Shown piece after piece: positions 42,418-54,254 of a stretch of DNA of 64,000 nt. A program made the translations under genes and the position numbers. Location: positions 494,996-558,995 of the forward strand of contig RPFO01000154.1 of NCBI GenBank assembly GCA_009746045.1, written 5' to 3'. Origin of the DNA: Mesostigma viride. Lineage: Eukaryota > Streptophyta > Mesostigmatophyceae > Mesostigmatales > Mesostigmataceae. The notes below the pieces were generated by a model. It had not been told where the DNA came from. It searched no databases and saw only the letters and a list, made by a program, of their open reading frames with translations. How positions within the stretch are numbered: position 1 is the stretch's first letter; each line of letters opens with the position of its first letter.

Positions 42418-43001
42418 TGTTACGTCCCTGCCCAGACACACCTAGCCTGAGCTACGTAGCGAAAGACCCTTCTCGCCGAAATTAGGATAATTCAAGATAG
42501 CCTAAAGTAGGTTGCGCTTCACGACGTGGGTCGTGAGATATCTGGCATCACGGCTTGATGCCAAGCTAATTAGTACACACTTATATTGGCTAGCAATACC
42601 AATTACAAATGGATAATTGCCCCGGGCTCAATGTGTAGGCGTATTCGCACTTATCATTCATTAAACCAAGAGGACGAGACCCTCGTCCTCGGACCAATTT
42701 AACCTAGGTTGGTTGCGGCGCAGATACACGCCAATTTCCCAAGAACAATCCGAGTCACTCATTCCACGTAGGATCCGGGCCGACATCGACCCTCAACTAT
42801 AGGATCCACGCCTAGAACTACTGACGGACTCAGAACTGGCGCGGCGCCACGGCGCCGGCCCCTAAAAGGACAACCTAGGACCAAAATAACTAGTCCAATT
42901 CACACAATAGCCAAGGTCCATAAAACCCAAGTCCAATAGACCAAACAGCCTTAGTAATTTATTCCATTGTTACGTCCGACCAAAAGGGCTGGGACGTAAC
43001 A
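42418..43001 (-). repeat. Element A 3' LTR (584 bp)
   Basis: Plus-strand ends TGTTACGTCCC and GGGACGTAACA, an 11-base inverted terminal match. Differs from 55343-55929 at about seven sites. On the minus strand CCAATATAAG near 42585 could be a CCAAT/TATA promoter core. Confidence 0.95.
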
Positions 43002-43016
43002 CTCCTCCCCCCCCAC
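43002..43016 (-). promoter_or_regulatory. Element A polypurine tract
   Basis: Minus-strand GTGGGGGGGGAGGAG directly before the 3' LTR. Confidence 0.85.
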
Positions 43017-43221
43017 GGGGGTCGGTAGTCCCTACCGTACAAGTTAGATTGGGAAAACAACGCTACTATAAGAGTACTATGTCCCAACCTCGGTTCACCC
43101 GCAGGTTAGTAATGCCAGTTCCTCTAGAAGTTGATACACAGGACCAACTCTGACGTAGTAGTAAGACTCTGATGGTGACTGGATCAATCCGCTATCCGTC
43201 ACAAAAACTATTCTAGCCACT

Positions 43222-43698
43222 CTAGCGTCCGCCGCTAGTGGCACGTCGCTGCGACAGGACTTCAGCGAGAACCCTACGCCCCGCGTAGGTCATTTGCGAA
43301 ATCATCATCCCGGGGTGCGAACACAGGTCACACTCAAAGGCCACTTGGTAGGGGGACACCTTCTGCCGACCCAGCCTGGACAGCTCCACCCACGACCCTC
43401 TGGGCCACAGGGACAGGAACCCAGCGAGGTACTGGGGATGGGTGAATAGGAGTGTCAGCGCCGACCGATCCACCACCCCACAACGGTGCTCACGGACAAA
43501 GTGCACCCCCATCATGAAAACCTCCATACGCACGTGATCATCGTTGATCGACACCGTCCGGGCCCCTACAATATCGGGCGCCACCAGATTAAGGGGACGG
43601 TCCCGGCGCGAATATTTTGGCGCCGAAAAATTCGCGGTACCCGTCCGTACCGTGAAAAAGTGGTGCACGGGGCGCGCACCCCTACCGGAGCTGGCCAT
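43222..43698 (-). CDS. Element A accessory ORF X2, C-terminal part
   Basis: 158 codons with a good ATG context (CGTCGCCATGG). Contains LLFTHPQYLAGFLSLWPRGSWVELS, which lines up with VVLTQHRYYWAFLGLFPDGVWADVF near the end of B X2. N-terminus (MASSGRGARPVHHFF) has no match in B. It is either the 3' remnant of X2 or a separately started ORF. Function unknown. Confidence 0.55.
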   Translation of the reverse strand: MASSGRGARPVHHFFTVRTGTANFSAPKYSRRDRPLNLVAPDIVGARTVSINDDHVRMEVFMMGVHFVREHRCGVVDRSALTLLFTHPQYLAGFLSLWPRGSWVELSRLGRQKVSPYQVAFECDLCSHPGMMISQMTYAGRRVLAEVLSQRRATSGGR

Positions 43699-45485
43699 GG
43701 CGACGTGCTTTCAGGCAGAGTAGAAAAAGATAGCTCGCGGAATGCAGAGAAACTGAGCGAATCTTAAAGACGATGAGTAAATGATACTACTTCGTAACGG
43801 AGTTCGCGTTTTTTGCAGTGTCGATGATTTTATTGATGACCATCGCCACGGGGGTCCAATCTGATGTTTTCGTCGAGAGGAATAAATTAGAATGCACGCT
43901 GGCGGCGGTGATTGTCAGGTTTTATGGGCTTTACCTAGCGTCAAGGATGCGTTTAAATCGTTATTGGTAAAGCTTTAAAAAATTTGCTGGGTTTCGGCAA
44001 GATTTCCGTCATGATCGGTAAGACACTCTCCAGGCTCGCGGGATGCGCGTCTTATTATTCCATGGAAGGTTGTTCTTTCTTGCGCCGCTGGGCGAAGGAC
44101 AATTCCGGTAATGGTACGATCGTGTGATCAACGTGACCCTATGAATGTTTCGCTTCCTTTATGGGTTATCAACGCAAGTTTTCGGCTTCTTTCCGTGCAG
44201 TTCGCGCCAGGTATAATGCCATTCCGTGCTGCGCATCGCCAGATTCCTGGCACCTTTCAGTGGTTTTTATGTACGTTGCATGGCTGGGATGTATCAAAGC
44301 GTGACCGTGGCATATCGTCAAGTTGTCAGGGATTTGCTGAGTGGTTTCTTGGAAGGAGATTGCTAACAGCACTCAGTTTTGTGTGAATATTGACGCGGCC
44401 TTTCTTAGCAGAGGCTTCATTGTGGTTAGAGGCTCACAAGCTTGAGTTTGTTTCTTGGCAAACAATTGCGCTGGAAAGAAAGGTGGCAGTGGTTTTTCTG
44501 AGGGGTATACTGCATGGGTGGAACTGCACGTAGGTAGGGGTTATCGTTGTCTTGTTGGCCTTTCTCCCACTAAAATGGGAGAGCCCTAATTCATATGCTA
44601 GCAAGGCAAGGTAACCATGGTAAGAAGCCTTGGCAAGCAGCATGTATGATAATCCTGCTTCCTCTGTGGACTGTCTGTTGTTACCCTTGTTGGGCAATTA
44701 GTGGATATGGCTTTCTAGGGTGTGTTTGAGCTTGGTTTTGGGATGATGCCCACACCATAAACCTGGAATATGCTTTAGAAGTGTTGGCTAGGCATGTTGA
44801 GCTACCTGCCTCATTGTTGTGCACACACACAACAGGTTGCCCGTGTCGAGGTAAGGCAAGGGCACATGACGTGCCCAGCCACCTCCTTGTACATTGTGGT
44901 CGAATTGGGCATGGTCAGGAGCCTTTTGGATGGCATGGGAAGTGTTAGTGTGCCTTAATACTCACTAATGCCTTCCTTAGCGTCTGCACAGGTGGCCAAC
45001 TGCCAAAATTAATAACTGCTACAGCTGAGCTCAGAATGCCACCAAACTTTGACAGTGCCTTCTATGGTCATGACAGAATTTGACTTGTGCTTTTCAGGCC
45101 TAATTGATGTGTTATGAGTGTGTATGGGGGCGCCCCGCCTAAAAAAGCGTATTTTTGGCCCAAAAATTAATAACTCAAAGGGATGTGCTGATTTTGTTGA
45201 TCCAATTAGGTAGAAACGATGTCCCATGACATTTTTATATGGGTTGTGCTTTTTTCATGCAACTGGTTCTCCCACTGTTCTGGGCAAGATGTGCCCCGGA
45301 CAGCGTTTTTTTCTATTTTTAGCTCATAGCCGGTGTATGGCTGGGGGTAGTACCCCCAACAAGTGGTGGTATGCATGCCCAAACATCATGTTTATGGTCC
45401 CCAAACATCATTCAGTGGTTGTCAGTTGCATTTCTGTAGTTAGTAGGGGGGGTAAGTTTTGATATATTTCTATGGGACCCTCCCC
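43699..45485. other. Non-coding 1.8 kb inside element A
   Basis: No ORF of note. It separates the two parts of X2 that are continuous in B, so an old insertion or a long UTR is likely, but I could not find matching ends or a TSD. Contains TTTTGGCGCCGAAAA near 43616, another E2F-like sequence. Confidence 0.5.
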
Positions 45486-46107
45486 TTAATTAAGAAAGAC
45501 ACGCCCCTCCGCTGGAGCCACCTTGGGAGGCGTCACCACGTGCCCCACCCCGTCGACCTGATATCGCCAATCCCACCAGTCTTCGGACCCGAACCGCACA
45601 GTATGCCCCACCGCAAGGGGAAAACGAGGGTCGTCGGGTTGCGGCAGGGGCAGGGGGACCTGGGGCAGAAAGGTGATCTCTACCTGTTCCCAGTAAGCCC
45701 CGCGATCCACAGCGAACCAAGGACCCGCTTGAAACACCAGAGGAGCGGGTAGGTGCGTACCCGGGGGAACCTGAAAAGCCGGAGGTCCCTCGAAGGTCAC
45801 ACACAGCTTCTCCGTGCGAGGTCCTGGCCCACCATGTCTCACGCTCTGCCCGGTACCGGCCGTATGAAGTCCCCAATGACCACTCCTCGTGAGATGACCC
45901 AGGAGCTCTGGAAGCCGCATCATAGCCCACTGAGGTGGCTGCAGAATGATCGCCTTGACGACCGTGCTGGACCATCAGGCGCTGTATCAGGTCCTGTCCT
46001 GATTGTACCGCAGCTACGAGCGCTTCCAAGCGCATCACGGGCTCCGCTGGTACCAGAATGTCCGTTCCGCTGGGGCCCTCCGCGACCCGAGGTCGCGTCT
46101 CTGCCAT
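45486..46107 (-). pseudogene. Element A accessory ORF X2, N-terminal part
   Basis: ATG at 46107 in strong context (ACCATGG). MRLEALVAAVQSGQDLIQRLM resembles the short N-terminal helix of B X2. A frameshift moves into a second frame (45486-45923) with LCVTFEGPPAFQVPPG and VRFGSEDWWDWRYQVD, which correspond to LTVEFPAVPGATYS and LETFGSRQCARRWRSRE in B. Stop at 45486. Confidence 0.55.
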
Positions 46108-46358
46108 GGTGTGTAGGCACGGTTCCTCCGCGGAAGGGTGCGAGGGTCGACCCGACGAAGTGGGCCGGGTGTCCCTCCGCAGGACGTGGCATTGATGAGC
46201 CGGCTGGTGCAGGCCGGGGACGTGGTTCCAGGGAGACTAAGAAGGTAGGCTCCGGTGGTTCCAAGGAGACAAGGAAGGTAGGCTCCTCTTGGCCCGCATC
46301 CGTCGGAGGACCTAAGGGGGCCACAACCGGGGGCTCGCCCCCGGCCGGCTGTTCTGTC

Positions 46359-47610
46359 CTAGCCGGAGCAGCTCCCGTCGTATCCGACCGCGGTCGCCGA
46401 GACTCTCGCTCCAATTCCACCGCCGACCCCCACGTGCGCTCCCAGTGCCGATCCCGGGCGACGAGGTGGTGGTGACGCTCGGCGAGCAGGGCGTACCTCC
46501 GTTCCCGAGTCCGAACGGGAACGCGAGCGCGATGACGGTGAGGGCGAGCGCCGACGTGCAGGCCGGTCTGGAGCACGCCGAGAAGCTGGTTGGCTGCCCC
46601 GCCCCAACCCGTGGACCGCGGGCGAGACCCTCGCCCAGAGGGGCGCCCCCAGCCCATCGCCGGCGGTGGCGCCTCGAAACGCGTCACAGGACGATGTCCT
46701 GCGCCGCCCTCCAAGGAGCCCCCAGAAGGTGGATCCCTTGAGGGGACGAGGAAGAGGGCGGGGAGGGTAGTCATCAGAATCGGAGTCGTCACCCTCGCTC
46801 CCATCATCCTGGTCCTCGTCGTCCATCGCCACGATGCGATCCAGGGCCTGCCGTAACGAGTACTGACCCGCGCGCATACACTTCTCGCCCCGCAACGCCC
46901 CTTCAACGGGAGGTATCGAGGAAAGTAGTTCTCCAGATGCTTCCGCACCTCGGGTGGAATTAGGAGGAGCAACAGCCGTGGAAATACCAGACCTGCATCC
47001 AGCGTGTTCACGCACGCATGACACAGGCACTCCCGCTCATGGGTTTCCCAGTCGATACCGACCACCACGCCGTCGCGCTCGGCGGTGCGGGTCTCGATCT
47101 TGAACCCCACATTTCTTCGCACGAACCATCGAAAATCCTCCAGCTTAGCGGGGCCGACCCGCGCCAGAATGGAATCGGCGCGGAGATCTGACGGCATCTG
47201 GTTACGGCGCCGACGACGCCGCTCCACCAAGTCACCCTCCCGACCATAGTCGCGCACGAACACTCGGGGGTTAAATGTCTCCTCATTCAGCTCCTTCACT
47301 AGCTGCAGCGCGCGCGCGTCCGGAGCTCGGGTCTGGACGACGTCTCGTGCCGGCCACCACCTCCCGAGCCCCCGGCCCTTGAAGCACCCCTTCGGACTGC
47401 AGGCTCTCCGCGAGCTGTCTGCATCCTGTCATCCTGTTCTGGTAGAGGGGCCTCCGGGTAATCTGTCGTGTCCATGTCCACCAGATCTTCCTCACTCGAC
47501 TCCCCGTCTACTACCCGGATTCCTGCCTCTACGGCCTCCGCGGCGCTGGCGGAAGTCTGGCCCTGGGAAGCGCCTCCGCGGCGTCCCCCTGCACGGCCCA
47601 CACACCACAA
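46359..47610 (-). pseudogene. Element A accessory ORF X1, frameshifted
   Basis: Acidic start (ESSEEDLVDMDTTDYPEAPL), then RVFVRDYGREGDLVERRRRRR, then ECLCHACVNTLDAGLVFPRLLLLL and PEVRKHLENYFPRYLP, then in another frame an acidic DEDQDDGSEGDDSDSDDYP segment and basic Ser/Arg repeats. The Cys-rich and YFPRYLP parts resemble X1 of B. At least two frameshifts. Not recognised outside these elements. Confidence 0.5.
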
Positions 47611-47689
47611 GCCAAGGCGTTAGTCGGCGTGTACCTGTACCCGGCTCACACCTCACTCTCACCCTACACCGTACACCGTTATACCGCAT

Positions 47690-49250
47690 GTGGCCTATTA
47701 ATGCAATTGGTGTGTCTTCTTGTACGCTTCCAATAAGCGGGCGCAACCCGCTAACTCAGTAGGAAGTGCGCCAGGAGTCCTCAGACTCATGCTGCGCGAA
47801 TCGCCATCGCACACGGTACTGTCGCTGGGTCCCCCGACCTCGTTTGACATCCGGTGTCCCACGATCGCTGCCACCTCATCCTCCTGTTCCCCGTGTCCGG
47901 ATTGAACTCCAACGGGGCCGGGGGATTGACCCGACCCTGAATGGTGTTCTGGTGGTACAACTTGAGCTGGTCACGATGGAAACGGTTGGACGTGAGGTTC
48001 CATGACACTGGGACGTCCACCTGGAACATGACGTCGTCAAACTTGGTGAGAACCTTGTAGGGGCCCAGGAACATGGGACGAAGCTTAGTCTTCAGCTCCT
48101 TCTCCACCTTGTGTGAGAATCGTCCGATCTGTGGGCCCTCCACCAGGACCCAATCGCCCACCTCAATGGACGGCGCCCGGTTATCCCGCTTGCCGGCTGT
48201 CCTCTCCAGATACCGCTCGGTCGCGGCGCGGTAGCCCTGGACTGCACTGTTATGAGCCTGGTGCATCCGCTGCAGCAAGCGATCAACCCCCTGGCGTGTG
48301 TCCAGCTTGACCTGATCCTCTCCCAGTCCGGGGCTCATAAGCAGGTCGGGAGGCGTGAGAGGGTGCCTGCCAGAGTTGAGGAAAAAGGGGGTAAATCCGT
48401 GGGCGGCCTGGGGAGCATTGTTCAGGGAGAACTCCACCAAGCCCAGAAGTTCCTCCCAATTGCTGCCCACCGCGTCGGTGTAGTGTCGCATGGTCTCTTG
48501 CACTGTGCGGTTCAACCGCTCCACCAGATGTGACGACGAACTGTGGTAGGCCGTGCCCAGCGACACCTTGGTGCCCAGCCGTTCGAAAACTCCTGCCAGA
48601 ATTTGGCCGTGAAGAGCTTGTCGCGGTCGGAGATGAACTGTCGGCTGAGCCCGTGGAACCGGAACACGTGCGTCAGGTATATCTTGGCGCACTCCTCCGC
48701 AGTGAGGTCGGCCGGACACGGGGCCAAGTGACACATGCGCGTCAGGCGGTCCACGAACACCAGACCATGCTGTTGCCGCTCTTCGCCTTCTTGAACGGGC
48801 CGATGAAGTCCATCATGATAGAATCCCAAGGACCCATCGGATCAGGTAACGTCTTGGGGACGGCTTGCGAGCCCGTGTTCCTGGACTTCATGATCTGGCA
48901 CGAGGGGCACTGGCGCACATATGTCTCAATATACTCCTTCATCCCTGGCCAGTAGAAATGTTTGCGGGCCCGAGGATAAAGACGGTGGCTTCCTTGATGT
49001 CCGCCTAGAAGCGAATCGTGGAGCTCGTGAAGCAAGGCGGCCCTACAAAGCTCCGGGACATACAGCCGCCATTCCTCCGGCTGGACACTCACGAACAGGC
49101 GTCCATCCTGGAACTTGCAAGGGTAGGCACCCATCTGCTGGGGATGCGCCCGGATGGCTTCAAGCGCCGCTTCCTCCGTGACCGTGAAACGACTGATCAT
49201 CGTCTCCAGGTCCGACGTGACTGTGAACGCGTCCGCGGCCGGTTCTGTCT
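47690..49250 (-). pseudogene. Element A pol: integrase and chromodomain, frameshifted
   Basis: HHCC region (ELHDSLLGGHQG..RQCPSCQIMK), core with DSIMMDFIGPF, FISDRDKLFTAKFW and SSSSHLVERLNR spread over three frames (48742-49250, 48512-48829, 47787-48600), then GDWVLVEGPQIGRF and LRPMFLGPYKVLTKFDD. The chromodomain is in pieces: VAAIVGHR, then GRGTQRQYRVRW in the next frame, and LAGCARLLEAYKKTHQL in a third (47700-47880). Confidence 0.85.
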
Positions 49251-49299
49251 CCGCACTCGCCTGGTTGACGAATTCGGAGAAGACTGTGGGCGGGCCGAT

Positions 49300-50205
49300 C
49301 GGCTGAAGCTGAAAAATTCCCTGGGGCGGCACCACATGGCTAAGGGGCATGCGCATATGCGATCCCTCCCCCTCCCCGGGGGCGTCCACGTCCTCGTGGG
49401 CACTCGTCTCCTCCAAGAGAGGTGACAAGTCATCGCTGGTGGTGTGTCCCAGATGAAACAGGTGGCGGGCCCGGGGAGACCGTGGCTCCGCGCCGTAGGC
49501 GGTCCCCGGGGCGGCCACTGGTACGCAAGTGGTATGAAGCACATCCATGTCCTCGTAGAACCAATAGTCCGCCCGTCGCGAAAGGGCGTCTGGCACCACG
49601 TTGTCCGCGCCCTTGACGTATTGGATCTTGAATGGCGCAAACTGTGACAAGTACTCCATCCACCGCGCTTGGCGGGGCGTCAGGTTGGGCTGCACCAGGA
49701 GGTGGGTGAGCGGCCGGTGGTCGGTGTGGATCACCAGGCGGTGGGGGTCGAGATCCCCCTGCTCACTAATGGCCACCGAAAACTGGGCCCCCAGAAGATG
49801 ATGACGCCACGTGTGGCAGCTGTAGACTACTGCCAGAAGCTCCTGCTGATGCACTGGGTAATTCCGCTCCGCCGGAATCATTGTGCGTGAGATATACTCG
49901 ATGGGCTGAAGACCCTTGCCTTGGTCCTGCAGGAGGACACCCCCGATGGCCACCTTGCTGGCGTCCGTAGCCACGACGAAAGGAAGGGCCGGGTCCGGCA
50001 GGATAAGGACTGGTGCTGTGGTGAGGTGGCGCTTAAGCGCCTCAAAAGCCTGTTGGCACTGCTCAGCCCAAAGGAACGGGGTACCCTTCTTGAGAAGAGC
50101 GTTGATCGGGGCGGCGATGGTGGCAAACCGCGGGATGAACCGTCGGTAGTAAGATGCCAATCCCAGGAAGCTGCGCACCCCTTCACGTCCGTAGGGACAG
50201 GCCAT
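49300..50205 (-). CDS. Element A pol: connection, RNase H and linker
   Basis: YYRRFIPRFATIAAPINALLKKG, VATDASKVAIGGVLLQDQG, YPVHQQELLAVVY, VIHTDHRPLTHLL, DALSRRADYWF: an uninterrupted Ty3-type RNase H, followed by an acidic linker leading to the integrase zinc finger in the same frame. Switches from the RT frame near 50180-50205. Confidence 0.88.
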
Positions 50206-50936
50206 TGCTGGACGGACTCGATCTTCTCAGGGTCGGTCGCGATGCCGTCCGCGGACAAGGTATGGCCCAGAAACGGCACGCAGCGGCCGGCGCGCACCTT
50301 GGCTTTCCGCGCCGAAAGGTGCTCATCCTCCATGATCTGCAGCACGGCGTCCACATCCTCTAGGTGCTCCTCGAACGTCTTGGAGTACACCAGGATGTCG
50401 TCCAGATACGCCAGCGCGCACGTGCGCTTGTAGGTCCAGGGCGGGCGCGCCCCCTTCTGCGGGTCCGCCAGGTCCTGGGAGACCTGCGGCAAGTGGGCTG
50501 TGCCCATCACCGGACGGAGGATGTCATTCATCAGCATCTGGAAGGACGCAGGCGAATTGCACAGCCCCATTGCCGCCACCCGAAACTGATAGTGACCGAA
50601 GGGCGTAGCGAACGCGGTCTTGTGGCAGTCTTCTGGCGCGATGCGCAGCTGCCAAAACCCGTCCGCACAGTCGATGACGGTGAAACACGTGGCCCCCTGG
50701 ACACGGTTGAAGATGTCGTCGATCCGCGGTAGAGGATACCGGGACTTGACGGTGATGGCGTTCAGCTTCCGGTAATCCGTCACCAGACGCCACTTGCCTC
50801 CTGGCTTGGGAACGAGCAGCACGCCCGCTGAGAAGGGGCTGTTGCTGGGTTCAATGAGCCCAGCGTCGAGCAGTGAAATGAGGATCTTCTTGAGCTCCAC
50901 CAGCTCGACTGGGCCCATGCGGTACATGGGAGACAC
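49878..50936 (-). CDS. Element A pol: reverse transcriptase
   Basis: VPKPGGKWRLVTDYRKLN, PLPRIDDIF, FTVIDCADGFWQL, FATPFGHYQFRVAAMGLCNSPASFQ and ALAYLDDILVYSKTF (YLDD near 50397-50412), VPFLGHTLS. Closely related to B RT. The protease frame shifts into this one near 50925; the frame is lost again after residue 250, where RNase H continues in another frame. Confidence 0.9.
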   Translation of the reverse strand: MSPMYRMGPVELVELKKILISLLDAGLIEPSNSPFSAGVLLVPKPGGKWRLVTDYRKLNAITVKSRYPLPRIDDIFNRVQGATCFTVIDCADGFWQLRIAPEDCHKTAFATPFGHYQFRVAAMGLCNSPASFQMLMNDILRPVMGTAHLPQVSQDLADPQKGARPPWTYKRTCALAYLDDILVYSKTFEEHLEDVDAVLQIMEDEHLSARKAKVRAGRCVPFLGHTLSADGIATDPEKIESVQQWPVPTDVKGCAASWDWHLTTDGSSRGLPPSPPRSTLFSRRVPRSFGLSSANRLLRRLSATSPQHQSLSCRTRPFLSSWLRTPARWPSGVSSCRTKARVFSPSSISHAQ

Positions 50937-51800
50937 GGTAGGCCGGAACCCTCCTGGAGCTGGACACGATGCAACACCGATCGATTGGGAGGGAACTGGG
51001 GGGTGCGATCCGCAAAAAGGGTAGTGCGCTTCTCCAGGACGGCATTGAACCGCGCCAGCTCATCCGGTGTGAATCCGGCACCAATCTCGTTAAGCAGAGC
51101 CTGAGTGCTATCCAGGTCTATGCGATACATCGCGTACTCCTTGCCCTTCCGGAGCTGGCGCGCCAGCGTCTTGCTACTCATCAGGATCTGGGACGCTGGT
51201 CGAGGCCCGTCCGCCGAGCGCTCGTGTGTAATGTTATGGACCTCCGCGGCCTGTGCCCTATACTCGCTGTCAGGGCACCAGAATGAACCATCCGGAAACC
51301 AAACTACCCGCCGGCGCACACTGATGTCCACATCCTGCTTGTCCAGCCAGTCCACTCCAATGATGATGTCGGCAGCGCCCAGCGGCGCAATAGTCGCCAC
51401 CAGGTCCACCGGCGTGCCCTGCAGCACACCCTTGATGTCTGCTAGGCCCGGCGATTGGTGTCGCCGACCGTCTGAGTAGGTGACATATACTGCCGTGGTG
51501 TGAGGCCGGGGTACCAGGCCCAGCCGACGCACCAGGGCCTCGTTGATGAAGGACGTGGAGGCGCCGGTGTCGACCAGGAACTTCACGTCCATGATCGTTT
51601 TCTCCTTCAAATACGGATCAAGGACGGTGGGAGGGACCAATAACCCTCCGCTGAAAAGAAACAGATGCCGCGAATCTCCTTGAGATGCACGCGCCGCCGG
51701 TTGGGTGGACGCGTCTGCGGCCACGTTATTGACGTCTACCTCTACTCTAGTTGACTCCGCGTCTGGGCTACCATCTGATTTTTCTACCCTATCCCCTACC
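50925..51800 (-). CDS. Element A pol: protease and linker
   Basis: Retropepsin with FLVDTGASTSFINEALVRRLG (DTG near 51573), AADIIIGVDWLD (flap end), then a linker and PPNRSVLHRVQLQ at the RT entry. Same organisation as B, but with an intact active-site loop uninterrupted by G. Confidence 0.88.
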
Positions 51801-53738
51801 CCGGGACCCAAGCCCATGGGCAGGGCTACTACTCCCGAGGAGCGGTGGGACGGGAGGCCGCCTCGCCCGACCACCCGCCCTCTTCCCCCCCTCCTCCTCT
51901 TCGTCAGCCCCCTCCTCGTCGTCATACTCGTAGCCAGCCACTGCCTGCGTTTGGCCGGAAGAGGAGGACTGTCGCCGCGCCTCCATCTCGTTGACCGCAC
52001 GCAACACACCCTTGGTAGAGCTGGTCGCGGGTGGTCGCGGCTGCTGGTACTGCGTCGGGACCTGTCTGGCGTGCTGCAGGCGAGCCGCACGCTCACCCGC
52101 GTTGCGGGGTCGGTCCCGAGGACCGGAGGAGTCGGGGCGGCTGCCGAAGGCCGGGCCGGAGAAACGAACACTGGGTGTCCCTTCTCCTGTCCCACGACTG
52201 GCGTTCTTGCCCCGGAGCTTGGGGCAGTCGCGCTTGAGGTGCCCCACCTCGCTGCACATGAAGCAGCGCGCCTTGCTAGCGTCGATCGCGTTGACGCCAT
52301 GGTCAGTGTAGCCCTCGTCAGGGTCGTCGAGGTACTCGTCCTCCTCCTCGCCGGCGAAATCAGTGGAGTACATCTGATTCACCCGTCGCGGGGGAGCAGG
52401 TCTGAAGAAACGGCGCACTGAGGGGCACGCCCGCGAGCCACTACGTCGGCCACCTGTAGGAGATACCTCTGGATATTCAAGATGTCCCACTCTTCCCAAG
52501 GGACATCAGCATAGTGCTTGAATACCTCGTCCTGCAGCTCAGGGCAGAGTGCCTCGATGAACCTGCTCTTGTACTCGTACCAGGTCATGTCAGCCAGGTA
52601 GGCGGCGCTGGACTCGAACTTAGACAGAAACTCGCGATATGGGGTGGTCCCCTGGCGCAGCTTGCTGAAGGCCATCCGCTCGTGGAGTGTAGCATCTGGG
52701 GGCACCAGCTTGCGACGCACTCGGTCCATCAGTTCCGCCAAGGTTTGCGGGTATGACTGGGACGCGATGCTCTCACAGTTCAAGATGCTTATCACCGAGG
52801 GGTCCATACAGGAGTTAATCACCAGATCAATCAGATCGCTGGTGGCCAGCTGCCAGTTGTGATGATTGCGCCAGATGGTATACTGCCGTCGCCACATGCG
52901 TCCCCATTCCTCTACCTCGCGCGGTTTCATGTCCGCGTGCAGCTTGGGTACATTCTTGAAATTGGGCATCGGTGGGGCCTTTACCGCGGCGGTGACGGGC
53001 CCACCGACGTCTACGTGGGGGATATCGCCGAAGTCGGGGGGCTGCGACCGGGGGAGAGAGCTGGATCTGGGCGGCGTACCATGAGTCCGCCGCACCTGGA
53101 CGGATGAGGGGTGTTCGTACCCCGGGTCATCCAAGGCCACCCTGCTGAAGCTGAAGTTGCCAGCAGGCGCAGGCGAGGGGACCGCGCTTTGGTCAAGCAC
53201 CCGTGGGCGCTGCGGTTGAGGCGCCGGACGCTGAGCTGGCGTGTGAGTCTCCTCGTCTCTGGAAGTGACACTGCTCCTGGTCTCCCCTGGGCTGGTCCGT
53301 GGTCTATGAGTACCAACGGGCGGGCCCTGCGTGACTGTTCCCTCGTCCGCCTCGTTAGTCCCTTCCAGGTCATCGAACTCGCCATCTGCCCCTGGGACCT
53401 CCCCTTCCTCGTCCGAATACCATAGCGCCGTGGGTAACAGGGACGTGCTGCCGAAGGACACTCTGCGTCTGCCCCGGTGTGGGGGCCCGGTGGAGGTCCC
53501 TGGGGCCGCCCCCGACCTGCCCAAGGATGCGTTGGCCGCCCGGTGACTGGCTGCTGATGGCGGTAGTGCAGGGTATCTTCATTCTCGTCTCTCTGCTGCT
53601 CTGGATCAGGTGGTATCCATTGTGGTCTCGTCTGGGGTTTGCTGCTGCATCCGGGGTTGCTGCTGTTGCCATTGCTGCTGCGTTGACCGTTGCTGCTGCT
53701 GATGCTGCTGTTGCTGTTGCTGCTGCTGCGGTTGCTGC

Positions 53739-53770
<32 letters not shown>

Positions 53771-53960
53771 TTGCTGCTGTTGCTGCTGCTGCTGTTGCTG
53801 CTGTTGCTGCTGTTGCTGCTGTTGCGAGTAGACTTGGAGCCTCTCTCGGTCGTTCCTGTCATCTCCCTGCCTTGTTAAGGCGTCTAGATTGTCCCCATCC
53901 GCTGGGAACCTAGGGTTCTGATCTCTGGATCGTGGGAGCCTTCCGCAGGTCTCTCCATGA
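51800..53960 (-). pseudogene. Element A gag with polyglutamine N-terminus, frameshifted
   Basis: Opens after a TGA near 53961 with no ATG seen; the N-terminus has a CAG/CAA tract (53690-53825) of about 45 Gln codons. Frames change near 53610, 53520 and 52430. The capsid part includes MPNFKNVPKLHADMKPREVEEW and AFSKLRQGTTPYREFLSKFE (cf. AFGTLQQGTKSFKEYMKEFD in B). The CCHC knuckle is CFMCSEVGHLKRDC near 52225-52270. Confidence 0.85.
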
Positions 53961-54254
53961 CCTCACCTGTATCTGTCCCTGCTTGGACGTGCAGTGGTAC
54001 CTCTATCCCTCTGTACCGTGCTCGTGGTTGTCTACCGGTTCTACCTCTGTATTCTCTAGATCTCGTTCTCTAGTCTCTTCCTCTGTATCTCTGGCGTTCC
54101 TTGTTTGGGACCGTGTGGGCATGGTGCTCGTACCGGTACCTTACACTGCAGGCAACACCTCCCCAGGAAGGAAGAGAGAGAAAGAGAGAGAGCAACCACG
54201 TGCTATAGAGCTATGACTATAGAACCTAATACTACTCCCTAGTAATGGTCTCCT
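53961..54254 (-). other. Spacer between viroplasmin-like ORF and gag of A
   Basis: About 290 bases without ORF; includes a GA-rich run near 54165-54195. Confidence 0.5.

Noticed and set aside
45753-46475. 240-codon plus-strand ORF in element A
   Set aside because: Antisense to X1/X2 of A, with GC-rich composition and no recognised motif.
53479-53913. Poly-Ala/Val and poly-Leu ORFs
   Set aside because: Antisense frames of the gag CAG/CAA tract.
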